Assembly: GCA_029266035.1 (NCBI GenBank)
Contig: JAJUFH010000025.1
Span: 1 to 44,562 of the forward strand
DNA: 44,562 nt
Direction of reading: 5' to 3'
Source: Sinomicrobium sp.
Lineage (GTDB): Bacteria > Bacteroidota > Bacteroidia > Flavobacteriales > Flavobacteriaceae
A program made the position numbers and the translations under genes. Positions 24,806 to 34,385 of this stretch are shown here, one piece after another. Numbering within the stretch: position 1 is the stretch's first letter; every line of letters starts with the position of its first letter. The notes beneath the pieces were generated by a model that was not told the origin of the DNA, ran no database searches, and worked only from the letters and a program-made list of their open reading frames with translations.

Positions 24806-25750
24806 TTATTTTTGATATTTCTGAAATACTACGGCAAGGATAATTATAATCCCTTTGATAAGCTGTTGAAGATACGAAGTAATATTGAGCAGATTCATGA
24901 TATTACCTATCATTCCCAGAATCAGCACCCCCAGTAAAGTATTGAGCAAACTGCCCTTTCCACCCGAAAGACTTGCACCCCCTATCACCACCGCAGCAAT
25001 GACATCCAACTCCATACCGACACCAATATTTGGCGTTCCTACCCCAGTTCTCGAAACAATGATTAGAGCCGCTAATGCGGTGAGAACGGCAATAATTACA
25101 TATACCCAAAACTTATACCTTCTTACATTCACTCCAGAAAGCCGTACCGCTTCTTCATTACTCCCTATAGCTATCAACAATCTGCCAAATACATTGTAAT
25201 GCAAAACGACATACAAGATACCGAAAACAACCACAAGGATAAGAGCCACATACGGAACTCCCAACACATCGCCACTACCTAGATTTAGAATGCTTTCAGA
25301 ATACACTCCTACAGTAATTGGAGCCCCTTTTGAAAAGAGGTACCCAAGCCCTCGAACAATCGTCATCATAGCGAGGGTAGCTATAAAAGGTGCTACCTTC
25401 TGATAGGCTATCAGATAGCCAGTAATAACACCTATACCTCCTCCTATAAGTAGAGATAGCGCAAAAGCTACCGGAAAGTACACTTCGTAAGACAAGAGGG
25501 CAAATGCCACTCCTATCCCCGCAATTACAGAACCTACCGAAAGGTCTATACCCCCGATAAGGATTACGAGTAGCATACCAAAACTCATCAGTCCTATGGG
25601 TGCAATCTGCCGGATGAGATTAGACAGATTGTTCAACGTAAAAAAAGAATCAGACATGCTGGCTGAAAACACCAACATCACAACAAATATGAGTACGGTA
25701 TTGTGCTCTATGATAAAGTCTTTTATACGGCTTATAGTATTTCTTTCCAT
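24806..25750 (-). CDS. Sugar/polyol ABC transporter permease, RbsC type
   Basis: 314 residues with about eight to ten membrane helices and the RbsC-family signature region GGIDLSVGSVIAGIGVAFALL near residues 66-86, and GGASLSGGKGSLLNTLLGVLILG near 255-277. It forms the inner-membrane channel of a ribose-type importer with the upstream ATPase (gap two bases) and the binding lipoprotein. Full inner-membrane ABC sugar importers are not the usual partner of SusCD loci in this phylum, where MFS or other secondary transporters are more common. Confidence 0.92.
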   Translation of the reverse strand: MERNTISRIKDFIIEHNTVLIFVVMLVFSASMSDSFFTLNNLSNLIRQIAPIGLMSFGMLLVILIGGIDLSVGSVIAGIGVAFALLSYEVYFPVAFALSLLIGGGIGVITGYLIAYQKVAPFIATLAMMTIVRGLGYLFSKGAPITVGVYSESILNLGSGDVLGVPYVALILVVVFGILYVVLHYNVFGRLLIAIGSNEEAVRLSGVNVRRYKFWVYVIIAVLTALAALIIVSRTGVGTPNIGVGMELDVIAAVVIGGASLSGGKGSLLNTLLGVLILGMIGNIMNLLNITSYLQQLIKGIIIILAVVFQKYQK

Positions 25751-25752
25751 AA

Positions 25753-27246
25753 TTATTTGTATTCTTCTCCTATGGCCATTCTGAGTAATATTTCTTCATT
25801 CAAATCCTTTTTCAGGACTTCTCCGCAGATTGTTCCTTTGCGCATCACAATAACCCTATCGGGCAATCCGAGAAGTTCTTCCCAGTCTGACGACACCATA
25901 AGTATAGCCTTACCACTTTCTGCGAGGTCGTGAATAATTTGATATATCTCCGCTCTCGCTCCGACATCCACACCTCTTGTGGGCTCGTCAATCAGCAACA
26001 GTTCTACCTCTGTATTAAGCCACTTGGCAAGAATAACTTTTTGCTGATTTCCGCCACTGAGGTCTTTGAGAGCCTGATCGAGGGCAACCATTTTTATATT
26101 GAGTTTTTCTTTCAATGCCGCCACAATGGCATTTTCTTCTTCCCTTCGAATAAATCCCATCCCCTTGTTGAGTTTAGGATAATTGGCAACACTTATATTC
26201 TCCCGAATGCTACACTCTAATATACCACCGTGCTGTTTTCTGTCTTCGGGCACCATTCCTATTCCCGATCTAACTGCGGCTTTAGGGCTTTCTACCCTCA
26301 GTATAGCATCTCTCTTAGTCACCTTTTTAAACGACTGAGGGTCTGCACCAAATATGGCTCGAAGCAGCTCAGTTCTTCCACTTCCTACCAATCCGCCAAC
26401 GCCTACAATCTCACCTGAACATATCTTTAGGGAAACCGGATCATTACTACCGGGAACGCGTATACCCGATATAGAGAATAGCACTTCTCGATGCTTCGCC
26501 GATTGTAGGTGCGTCCGATCGGGAAACATAGTGTTTAAGCTTCGTCCGAGCATGAGTTCGACCAGCTGGTCTTTTGTCGTTTCTCCTGTGCTTACCGTAG
26601 CCACCGAAACCCCGTCCTTTAAAACAGTAATTTTATCAGAAAGTTCAAACAGTTCTTCGAGATGATGCGATATATAAATGATGGCTACTCCTCTTTTTTG
26701 CAGTGCCCTCAAGGTGCGAAACAATTTGTGGATCTCGGCCGGACCTAATACAGCTGAGGGTTCATCGAGAATGAGTAATCGGACCTCTTCTGAGAGTGCT
26801 TTTGATATTTCTACGATCTGCTGATCGGCTATGCTCAGGTCTTTTACCTTTTTGCGAACATCTAGTTCAAAGCCGAGCTCGGCAATCAGTTTTCGGGAAT
26901 TATCTCTGAGTTTTTTCCACGGAATAAACAGATGATTTTTCAGTTGGTGTAAAAAGATATTTTCGGCCACAGAAAGCTCTGGTACCAGAGAAAATTCCTG
27001 ATATATGATTCCTATACCTTTCTCTTTGGCAGCCTGGGTGTTTTTGAAGTACACTTCATCCCCGTCTATTTTCAATACCCCCTCATCTCGGGATATGGCT
27101 CCTGAAATAATTTTCATCAGGGTTGACTTACCCGCACCGTTTTCTCCCAGCAGAGCGTGTATTTCACCGGCCTTTACCTCCATATTCACCCCTCTCAGAG
27201 CCCTGACACCTCCAAATGATTTTTTTACACCTAATACTTCAATCAT
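25753..27246 (-). CDS. Sugar/polyol ABC transporter ATPase, RbsA type
   Basis: 497 residues with two fused ABC domains. Domain 1 has Walker A GENGAGKST (34-42), a signature-like LSIADQQIVEISKAL and Walker B RLLILDEPSAVL. Domain 2 has a degenerate Walker A region GLVGSGRTELLRAIFGA, the signature LSGGNQQKVILAKWL and Walker B LLLIDEPTRGVDVG. The tandem arrangement and single gene match RbsA/AraG/MglA. It powers the permease downstream and lies 17 bases behind the binding-protein gene. Confidence 0.94.
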   Translation of the reverse strand: MIEVLGVKKSFGGVRALRGVNMEVKAGEIHALLGENGAGKSTLMKIISGAISRDEGVLKIDGDEVYFKNTQAAKEKGIGIIYQEFSLVPELSVAENIFLHQLKNHLFIPWKKLRDNSRKLIAELGFELDVRKKVKDLSIADQQIVEISKALSEEVRLLILDEPSAVLGPAEIHKLFRTLRALQKRGVAIIYISHHLEELFELSDKITVLKDGVSVATVSTGETTKDQLVELMLGRSLNTMFPDRTHLQSAKHREVLFSISGIRVPGSNDPVSLKICSGEIVGVGGLVGSGRTELLRAIFGADPQSFKKVTKRDAILRVESPKAAVRSGIGMVPEDRKQHGGILECSIRENISVANYPKLNKGMGFIRREEENAIVAALKEKLNIKMVALDQALKDLSGGNQQKVILAKWLNTEVELLLIDEPTRGVDVGARAEIYQIIHDLAESGKAILMVSSDWEELLGLPDRVIVMRKGTICGEVLKKDLNEEILLRMAIGEEYK

Positions 27247-27263
27247 AATTTATATTCACATTG

Positions 27264-28274
27264 TTAAAACAACGCATCCGGATCGTAATATTTATCCACA
27301 TTTCTATCGTCTATAAGAACCGACGGAGTGTAAGTGGTACGCTTTACATTTTCATCATTCAGATATCTCGCAACAGTTTCTATAACTGTTCTTCCAAGTA
27401 TATTCGGACTGTTTTGTGCGGTAGCTCCGTAATTTCCTTCCTTTAAAAGCTGATACGCCTGTTTTTGCCCATCAAATCCCAGCAGTGTAATGTGGTCTTC
27501 TAGTTTCATTTCTCTAATCGCCTTCAAGGCTCCCATAGCCATAGCGTCGTTTTCGGCAAAAAGCACATTGATATCAGGATATGTTACCAATATATCTTCA
27601 GCCGCTTTAAGTCCGCCATTATTGGTCCATTTCCCCCATCCTTGAGCCACGACCTCTACATTTACACGGTTGTCTAGGTGAAGCTGTGTATCTGCAATTC
27701 CTCTGATAAACCCAAGCCTTTTTTCGCGCCCTACAGGATTGCCCTGATTACCACTTATAATGGCTATGCGGAGATCTTCTCTGTGTTTTCTGACGATCCA
27801 TTCTCCCAGCAACTCCCCATTTTTCTGATTGTCGGCAATAACCGCTGAAATAAAAGGAGCACTGTCGTCTATAAAACTGTCTACTATAAAAACCTTCACT
27901 CCCCTATCTACTGCTGTCTCTACAACAGGCACCATGGCTTTTGGATCTATGGGGTTTAAGACCAACACATCGATATCTTTTGATAGAAGATCTTCTACAG
28001 CCACTACTTGTTTTGAAATATCGGCCTGACCGTCTGTGCTGTAATACTGCATACCGTATTGTTTAACACTTTGTTGCACCGCTGCTTCCAGTGCCACGTA
28101 GAAGGGAGCGTCCAGGGTGGGAGTACAATATCCCACCCTGACCGAAGAAAGATCCTTATTACTTTTATAACTACTTTCTATCTCCGCAGCTTTACTCTTG
28201 CTCGCATCCTCAGGAAGGCAAGCTGTAAACACACACAATACAACTGACAGTAAAAAAAACTTATCAAATTTCAT
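27264..28274 (-). CDS. Sugar/polyol-binding lipoprotein of the ABC transporter, RbsB type
   Basis: 336 residues. The lipobox FTAC places a lipidated Cys19. After a short linker comes a periplasmic-binding-protein type 1 fold (VRVGYCTPTLDAPFYVALEA, VDVLVLNPIDPKAM, AIISGNQGNPVGREKRLGFIRGI, NVLFAENDAMAMGALKAI, LLGFDGQKQAYQLL). Most Gram-negative binding proteins are soluble; here it is tethered, probably to the inner membrane. The sensor part of the LacI-type protein has the same fold, as is usual. It delivers the polyol or sugar to the RbsA/RbsC pair encoded directly downstream. Confidence 0.92.
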   Translation of the reverse strand: MKFDKFFLLSVVLCVFTACLPEDASKSKAAEIESSYKSNKDLSSVRVGYCTPTLDAPFYVALEAAVQQSVKQYGMQYYSTDGQADISKQVVAVEDLLSKDIDVLVLNPIDPKAMVPVVETAVDRGVKVFIVDSFIDDSAPFISAVIADNQKNGELLGEWIVRKHREDLRIAIISGNQGNPVGREKRLGFIRGIADTQLHLDNRVNVEVVAQGWGKWTNNGGLKAAEDILVTYPDINVLFAENDAMAMGALKAIREMKLEDHITLLGFDGQKQAYQLLKEGNYGATAQNSPNILGRTVIETVARYLNDENVKRTTYTPSVLIDDRNVDKYYDPDALF

Positions 28275-28285
28275 CTGAAGGTGTT

Positions 28286-29680
28286 TTACGGAATATACAC
28301 TATTCTAAATCCGAGGTATGCCCTCGTAAAATCGGCTGTATTGTTTCCCCTGTAACTTACTGCCTCACTGTATTTGGTGTGATACCAACTACCGCCACGG
28401 AGCATATTGTTTCCACTTTGTCCAATAGGATCTGTCCGCCCTTCTGCAGTATATGTTTCCATTTTGTCTAATACCCATTCATACACATTTCCACTCATAT
28501 CGTAAATCCCCAATTCGTTAGGGGCAAAAGACCCTACGGGAACAGTAACTCCTTTTGTACGTTGATCTCCACCATCATAATAATAAGCTACATCACCTAG
28601 AATATTGCTACCACTGTATATAAATCCATTACTTTCTTGTCCTCCCCTAGCAGCATACTCCCATTCTGCCTCTGTGGGCAACCTGAACTGTCTTCCTGTT
28701 TCCTGACTCAGCTTATCGGTAAATTCTTTTGCCGTATTCCAATCTACCATTTCAACAGGGTGATCACTTCCCACGGTAGTCGAAGGATTGTATCCCATAA
28801 TATTTTCGAACTGTGCCTGAGTGAGCTCGTATTTACCGATGTAAAAATCTTTGGTAATAGTGACTTGATGAACAGGCCCCTGATTTGCCGCGGCATCAGG
28901 ATAATAGTTGGGCATAGAGGGGTCTGTAGATTGCGCTCCCATATAAAAAGTACCAGCCTTGACAAGAATCATCTCTATACCGTTTATGGTGATACTCTCT
29001 TCGTTATCGGGTTTGGCTTGATTTATCAGCAGTGTATCCCGCACTACATAGGGCTCTTCTCCCGCTTCGAAGAATACCTCTCCCGATCGAGCTTCCATAT
29101 CTGTATTTGCAGAAGTTGTTACCGCAAGAGTGTTGCCCAGTTGTTCCAGACTTAACCAATCCACATCGGTAGTAGCTCTCCATTCGTCTTGATTGGTGGT
29201 CACCGTCAGGTCGAGTGTTTCTCCATCGGCTGTAAAATTCAACAACACCTCCGAAATACTCAGTGCCGGATCATCAAGGGCACTTTCCTGAACCACCTCA
29301 AAGGTTCTCCGTTCTTCTTTACCTCCAAATACAGCGATAATACTTACTACAGCTCTTCTGGAATAGTAGGTATTTTCTTCTGCAGATAAATAAACTACGG
29401 GTTCTGGCTTTCCGTTTTCCTCTGTAGTTCCTGTTTCTACCATCAACCAATCTGCATCGGTTTCGGCCAACCAGGTATCAAATGTCCCTAGTATGGCTAC
29501 AATGTTGGAAACCCGATCTCCTGCAACATTAATTTCAAGTGCAGCTTGTTCCAGTCCTATCCTGGTTGGCTGATCTATATTTTTCTGAATGTCCATTTCG
29601 TCAGAAGAACTGCACGATGCCAGCATCAACGCACTGAACAAGACAAATACTGATATTTTACTTATGATATTGCTTTTCAT
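28286..29680 (-). CDS. BACON/SUMF1-like lipoprotein, probably a ligand-binding protein of the locus
   Basis: 464 residues. Signal peptide and lipobox LASC give Cys23, followed by SSSDEMD, a likely surface-export signal. Two BACON-type beta-sandwich repeats follow (about 36-135, with TDADWLMVE, and 136-222, with TDVDWLSLE). Then comes a formylglycine-generating-enzyme-like (SUMF1/EgtB) domain: MILVKAGTFYMGAQSTDP, KYELTQAQFENIMGYNP, RLPTEAEWEYAARGG, DMSGNVYEWVLD, LRGGSWYHTK and YLGFRIVY. The lipobox Cys is the only cysteine in the protein, so the catalytic Cys residues of true FGE enzymes are absent, and no sulfatase is encoded nearby. I infer a binding rather than enzymatic role, perhaps as the surface glycan-binding protein paired with SusCD. 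Confidence 0.85.
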   Translation of the reverse strand: MKSNIISKISVFVLFSALMLASCSSSDEMDIQKNIDQPTRIGLEQAALEINVAGDRVSNIVAILGTFDTWLAETDADWLMVETGTTEENGKPEPVVYLSAEENTYYSRRAVVSIIAVFGGKEERRTFEVVQESALDDPALSISEVLLNFTADGETLDLTVTTNQDEWRATTDVDWLSLEQLGNTLAVTTSANTDMEARSGEVFFEAGEEPYVVRDTLLINQAKPDNEESITINGIEMILVKAGTFYMGAQSTDPSMPNYYPDAAANQGPVHQVTITKDFYIGKYELTQAQFENIMGYNPSTTVGSDHPVEMVDWNTAKEFTDKLSQETGRQFRLPTEAEWEYAARGGQESNGFIYSGSNILGDVAYYYDGGDQRTKGVTVPVGSFAPNELGIYDMSGNVYEWVLDKMETYTAEGRTDPIGQSGNNMLRGGSWYHTKYSEAVSYRGNNTADFTRAYLGFRIVYIP

Positions 29681-29697
29681 CTCTCAGTCTTTTTGTA

Positions 29698-31161
29698 TTA
29701 TTCCCAACCCGGTGTTTGTCCGCCAAGATTCGGGTTGTCATTAATAGAATTATCACTAAGTGGCCATAAGAGGATATTGGTATCTCCTTCTCTTCCGTTG
29801 AGATATGGATTCATGTCGAATACCACATCCAGTCTGATAAAATCCCACCACAGTTTTCCCTCAGCTGGAAACTCACGCATTCTCTCTTTTACCAGGAGAT
29901 CTTTTACTTCTGTTGCTGAGAGAGAAGAAGGGTAATAAGCGGGATTGCCGTAGGCTCTTTCAACCAGTGTGTTTACAGCTCCGATAGCTCCCGGGTAATT
30001 TTCGCGGTAATATTTTATTTCTGCATCAAACATATAGGCATCTGCAAGTCGGTACAGTATAATATCGGCATCGAGTATCAGCGTATTATTTACCCAAGAG
30101 CCTTTATACTTATTGGTCCAGTTGAATTCCTGTGCCATAAGGTCGTCATAAAATGTCAAGTAATTTGTATTCAACCGAGTATCTGAGGTATTTTCAGTAA
30201 GTACGGTGATATAGTCTTCCGTGTAGAAAGTCCACTGTTGCTGTGTACCTACAGCAATGGGGTTCCAGTGGTACACTGGCGATACTGTAGCCGAATTGAA
30301 CTGATAGTCTATGGGATAACCATCGGTATACTCGTCTTGAGCATAGTTCCAGGCGTATATCACTTCACTACCTTCCTCAGAAGTAACATCAAAGATCTGT
30401 GCGTAATCGGCAGACAGGCTATATCCGTCATTCAAGACATTAGAAACCGCTGTTTCTGCCTTTTGCAAATATGTTTCTCCTCCGTTTTCTACGGTGTACA
30501 TCCACAGGGCATAATCGGCCATCAGCATATTGAGAGCGGCCGGTGATGCAGTTTTCTTTTCGCGCACTCCGGAAGGTATCAGTTCCAATGCAATTTCCAA
30601 ATCACTTTCTACTTGAGCATAGACCTCACTTACAGGGCTCCTCACAGGCAACAGATCTTGTGAAGCCGACTCATAGCCTTCAATTACTATAGGCGCATCT
30701 CCCCAAATTCTCGCTATCCAGTAATAGCATATAGCCCGTACAAAATAACCATTGGCTAGTACTTCATTTTTCCTTTCCTCATCAGAAAAACTGATTCCGG
30801 GGGTATATTTAAGCAACAAATTGGCCTGATTGATGGTTCGGTAAAGGTTTTCCCAATCGGCATAGGCATGAGTACTCGGCATACTGCTCTGATATACCTG
30901 ATCTCTTGGAGACTGAGACAAGCCGTTGTGATTACCGGGTCCCCAAAGCCCTGTTCGATATTCTCCCCAGTACACCAATCCCTTGCTAAACGTAGCTCTG
31001 AGATACTGATGAGCTCCATACATGGCAGATATGGCGTCGTTTTCTTCTGTCCACATCGAACTAGAAGACAGCTGACTTTCCTGTGCGATATCGAGATCGC
31101 CGTGACAACTTATCGATAAAAAGGAGATTGTAGCTGCAACTATGATATATTTTAATTTCAT
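29698..31161 (-). CDS. SusD/RagB-family outer-membrane lipoprotein
   Basis: 487 residues. Lipobox SISC (Cys19) followed by HGDLD. SusD features include the N-terminal DLDIAQESQLSSSSMWTEENDA, the TPR-like AYADWENLYRTINQANLLLKY segment, NGYFVRAICYYWIARIWGDAPIV, and the C-terminal LLVKERMREFPAEGKLWWDFIRLD and NPYLNGREGDTNILLWPLSDNSINDNPNLGGQTPGW tail typical of the family. It forms the lid of the SusC channel on the cell surface and sets substrate capture. It lies 16 bases behind susC. Confidence 0.95.
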   Translation of the reverse strand: MKLKYIIVAATISFLSISCHGDLDIAQESQLSSSSMWTEENDAISAMYGAHQYLRATFSKGLVYWGEYRTGLWGPGNHNGLSQSPRDQVYQSSMPSTHAYADWENLYRTINQANLLLKYTPGISFSDEERKNEVLANGYFVRAICYYWIARIWGDAPIVIEGYESASQDLLPVRSPVSEVYAQVESDLEIALELIPSGVREKKTASPAALNMLMADYALWMYTVENGGETYLQKAETAVSNVLNDGYSLSADYAQIFDVTSEEGSEVIYAWNYAQDEYTDGYPIDYQFNSATVSPVYHWNPIAVGTQQQWTFYTEDYITVLTENTSDTRLNTNYLTFYDDLMAQEFNWTNKYKGSWVNNTLILDADIILYRLADAYMFDAEIKYYRENYPGAIGAVNTLVERAYGNPAYYPSSLSATEVKDLLVKERMREFPAEGKLWWDFIRLDVVFDMNPYLNGREGDTNILLWPLSDNSINDNPNLGGQTPGWE

Positions 31162-31177
31162 TATTCTCAGTTTTAAG

Positions 31178-34100
31178 TTAGAGTGTAATTTTTAATCCCA
31201 GCCCCACTTTTCTTGTGGAAGGATAAGAAGAAAATCCGGTACCATAGGTAGTACTAGTTCCACTTTCGGGAGAAACCCCGTTTACTCTAGTGAAAAAATG
31301 CAGATTGTTTCCCACGAGATATACCGATGCTCCTGTAAGCTTGAATTTGTCCAACAATGATTGCGGAAATTCATAGGTAAGCATTACTTCTCGAATGGCG
31401 AGGAAATCACCTTTTTCACTAAATATATTGGATGCCCGGGAGTAGTTTCTACTGCCGTCGTCCGCGTCGTTGGCGAAGAATTTGGCGTATTTGGTTTGGT
31501 CTCCCGGCTGTGTCCACGCCTTTTTCACTTCGTTGGTCAGCGTATAATTATAGTTAAAGGTACCCATAAAATAACGTTCCTGCAGATAGTTCTGAACGGT
31601 GTGCCCTATAGCGTAGTCCATAAAAATATTTAGAGACAGGTTTTTGTACTTAAACGTATTGCTTATACCTCCGGTAGAATGCGGAATGGTATACCCCAAT
31701 AAAAACTGGTCTTCTGCATTGATTTGGTCTTTACCATCACGCTGAGAACTCCCCGGTCGGTTTACCCATTCGTAATCTCCTACAGCTTTTCGTCCCGGTA
31801 TTGACTGCCCATCAGCAAAGCGGAATCCGTTCGAGTTGACATCGTACATGGCTGCATCTGCCTCGGCAGTTGTTTCCAGTATACGATCTACTACATAGCC
31901 GTAAATACGGTACATTCTCTCTCCTTCTGCGATACCACCATAAGCGCTACCATCGCCAAGGGTAATCCCTCCTATTCTGTTTTTGTCCCTGCCATTATCC
32001 GGCAATTCGCGTACTTCATTCATCACATAACTATAGGTGATATCTGTAGTCCAAGAAAAATCTGGTGTCTTGATATTTTCCGAGGTCAGGTGTAGCTCAC
32101 CTCCCCAAAAATTCACCTTCCCTACATTGGTCATTATAGATGCATATCCCGTAGTATTCGGCAATGGCTGTTCGAAGATTAGGTTGTCTGTGATTTTATT
32201 AAAATAATCGGCCGCGATCACTATTCTATTGTCCAACAACCCTAAGTCCAGTCCTATATCAAACTGCCTTGTAGTTTCCCATTGGAGATCCTGATTGGGT
32301 ATAGTAGAAGTAACGATAGTAGCCATATCGTTGTAAAGTCCGTTGGAATTGTAATTCCCATAGGCATCGTAAAGACCTATAGCATTGTTTCCGGTAAGTC
32401 CGTATGAGGTTCTTATTTTCAAGAAATTAAACTTTTCTGATTTCCAAAAATCTTCTTCAGACACTATCCAACCTGCCGAAGCCGCGGGGAAAAAGCCCCA
32501 TCGATTATTTTTAGCAAATTTAGACGAACCATCTGCCCTAGCGGTAAAGCTCAATAGATACTTATCCTTAAAACCGTAATTCAACCTTCCGAAATAACTG
32601 ATCAAGACTTCTTCTGTCCTGCTGCTGGTGGGAGCACCCGGTATAGCTCCTGCCGAAAGTGTCGGTACCTTATCCGACGAGGCTCCAGTTACCGAAGCTC
32701 CGAAAGCATTGTATTTGTCTTTCATATAATCGGTACCTACTACAGCATCTATTTCATGGTCCCCAAACTTTTTGGAATAATTGGCATAAGCCTGAAAGTT
32801 CAACCGGTGAGTCTCGCTAAATGCCTCTTCAGTGGGGCGCAGGCCGTTGTATTCGTTGGCTTTGATAAAGCTGGAATTTCTCGTATGTCTGTTGTAATTG
32901 GTAAGCATCCCCGTAAGGCTCAGATCGTCTGTCACATCGTATACCAATTTTCCAAAAGCTATACTCCTTTTAGTAATCTGACTTCTGTCGTAGTAGTATT
33001 TATACCAATCCGGAGTGGGAGTACTTCCGTTTACTCCCGGCTCGGGAAGTCCTGTTTCTACATTGTATATCCGGTGTGTATTGGGAGTAGACAGTCCTCG
33101 GTGCAACAGGTTCCTCTTGTTTCCCGGATAATCTTCTAGATCCGTTTCCATAAAATCATAACCTGTAGAAAAGGTCAATTTGTCAGTGATATTGATATCC
33201 ATATTTCCCCTCATAGTAAAGCGGTCGTATCCTGTTCCTATACCCACACCATCATCTGAAGTATAACCGGCCGAGGCAGCGTATACCACTCGGTCTCCTC
33301 CTCCGTTTACCCCCAAGTAATAATTGGACCAGAAGGAGCTGTCAAAAAAACGTTTCTGAAAATCGTTATCCTCAAAAATCAATGTCTTGGAGGGATCGAG
33401 AGGATCTGGCATGGATTGCCATCCTTCTGGTATGCTCTCTCCATCTTGAAGATATCTAGTAGTCCACATCGAAGTATCTGTATTGGCAGAACTCATGGAA
33501 AAACCATTCTGAAAATTTCGGGCAGGATATTTCCCCTCAGCTACGGCTCGCCTCATATAGTACAGATAATCTCTCGAATTCATAAGATCAAAGCGCTGTA
33601 CAGGCGATTGAGCAGCTACAGCAGTTTCGAAAAGTATTGTAGGGGCTTGTTTTTTTCCTTTCTTGGTAGTAATCATCACAATCCCGTTTGAAGCCCTCGC
33701 TCCGTATATAGCCGCAGAAGCGGCATCTTTGAGCACCTCGATAGATTCGATGTCGTTCGGGTTTATTCCACTTATTTCCCGAACCATCCCGTCTACAACT
33801 ACAATGGGAGCGTCGCTTTGATTTATAGACGAACCTCCCCGAATGCGAAAAGTAGGATTCTGTCCCGGTTCGTTATTGGTAGAATACACCCGTAATCCGG
33901 CTACCTTCCCTTTGAGTGCATCCCCCAGAGAATTCACAGGAACATTCTCAAGCTTTTCTCCGGATAGATTGGAAACGGAAGCAGTTACTTTTCTTCGTGA
34001 CAAGGTTCCATAACCCATAACGACCACCTCGTCTAACTGAGAAGCATCTGCAGACATTACGACGTTTATGGTATTGTTATCGGCAATAGTAATCTCCCGA

Positions 34101-34339
34101 GTCTTCATTCCCACAAAAGAAAAGATCAACACATCCCCTTTGGCAGCATCGATGGTATAAGCTCCATCAAAATCGGTCATTACCCCTTCGGTAGTGTTTT
34201 TTTTCAAAATGTTCACCCCTGGAAGAGGAACTCCCTCTTCGTCGGTTACAGTTCCTTTAACAGCAATCTCCTGTCCGTAAACAACAGGAAATACCATTAC
34301 AGCAAGAATTAGCTGAAGAATTGAATGAATTTTCATCAC
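31178..34339 (-). CDS. SusC/RagA-family TonB-linked outer-membrane channel
   Basis: 1053 residues. Signal peptide (cleavage near YGQ, about 23), carboxypeptidase-D-like domain (VKGTVTDEEGVPLPGVNILKK to about residue 100), the SusC signature DEVVVMGYGTLSRRKVTASVS, the plug domain (RIRGGSSINQSDAPIVVVDG, SIEVLKDAASAAIYGARASNG) and a large 22-strand-type barrel ending RKVGLGLKITL. It imports oligomeric substrates using TonB energy. It is the first gene of the polyol operon. Its promoter carries a LacI-type operator, not the sigma/anti-sigma or hybrid two-component control common for SusCD loci. Confidence 0.96.
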   Translation of the reverse strand: MMKIHSILQLILAVMVFPVVYGQEIAVKGTVTDEEGVPLPGVNILKKNTTEGVMTDFDGAYTIDAAKGDVLIFSFVGMKTREITIADNNTINVVMSADASQLDEVVVMGYGTLSRRKVTASVSNLSGEKLENVPVNSLGDALKGKVAGLRVYSTNNEPGQNPTFRIRGGSSINQSDAPIVVVDGMVREISGINPNDIESIEVLKDAASAAIYGARASNGIVMITTKKGKKQAPTILFETAVAAQSPVQRFDLMNSRDYLYYMRRAVAEGKYPARNFQNGFSMSSANTDTSMWTTRYLQDGESIPEGWQSMPDPLDPSKTLIFEDNDFQKRFFDSSFWSNYYLGVNGGGDRVVYAASAGYTSDDGVGIGTGYDRFTMRGNMDINITDKLTFSTGYDFMETDLEDYPGNKRNLLHRGLSTPNTHRIYNVETGLPEPGVNGSTPTPDWYKYYYDRSQITKRSIAFGKLVYDVTDDLSLTGMLTNYNRHTRNSSFIKANEYNGLRPTEEAFSETHRLNFQAYANYSKKFGDHEIDAVVGTDYMKDKYNAFGASVTGASSDKVPTLSAGAIPGAPTSSRTEEVLISYFGRLNYGFKDKYLLSFTARADGSSKFAKNNRWGFFPAASAGWIVSEEDFWKSEKFNFLKIRTSYGLTGNNAIGLYDAYGNYNSNGLYNDMATIVTSTIPNQDLQWETTRQFDIGLDLGLLDNRIVIAADYFNKITDNLIFEQPLPNTTGYASIMTNVGKVNFWGGELHLTSENIKTPDFSWTTDITYSYVMNEVRELPDNGRDKNRIGGITLGDGSAYGGIAEGERMYRIYGYVVDRILETTAEADAAMYDVNSNGFRFADGQSIPGRKAVGDYEWVNRPGSSQRDGKDQINAEDQFLLGYTIPHSTGGISNTFKYKNLSLNIFMDYAIGHTVQNYLQERYFMGTFNYNYTLTNEVKKAWTQPGDQTKYAKFFANDADDGSRNYSRASNIFSEKGDFLAIREVMLTYEFPQSLLDKFKLTGASVYLVGNNLHFFTRVNGVSPESGTSTTYGTGFSSYPSTRKVGLGLKITL

Positions 34340-34360
34340 ATTTGGTTTTTAAGGTTTTGG

Positions 34361-34370
34361 TTGACACCTT
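34361..34370 (-). promoter_or_regulatory. Leader motif AAGGTGTCAA upstream of susC
   Basis: Minus-strand AAGGTGTCAA followed by CCAAAACC lies 22 bases before the susC ATG, inside the predicted 5' leader. An identical 10-mer is present before the lacI-type gene at 20580-20589. Confidence 0.4.
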
Positions 34371-34385
34371 GTTTAATCGTTGAAA

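Noticed and set aside
28286-29680. Active formylglycine-generating or EgtB-type enzyme
   Set aside because: The protein has no cysteine except the lipid-anchored one, and no sulfatase or ergothioneine gene is nearby.
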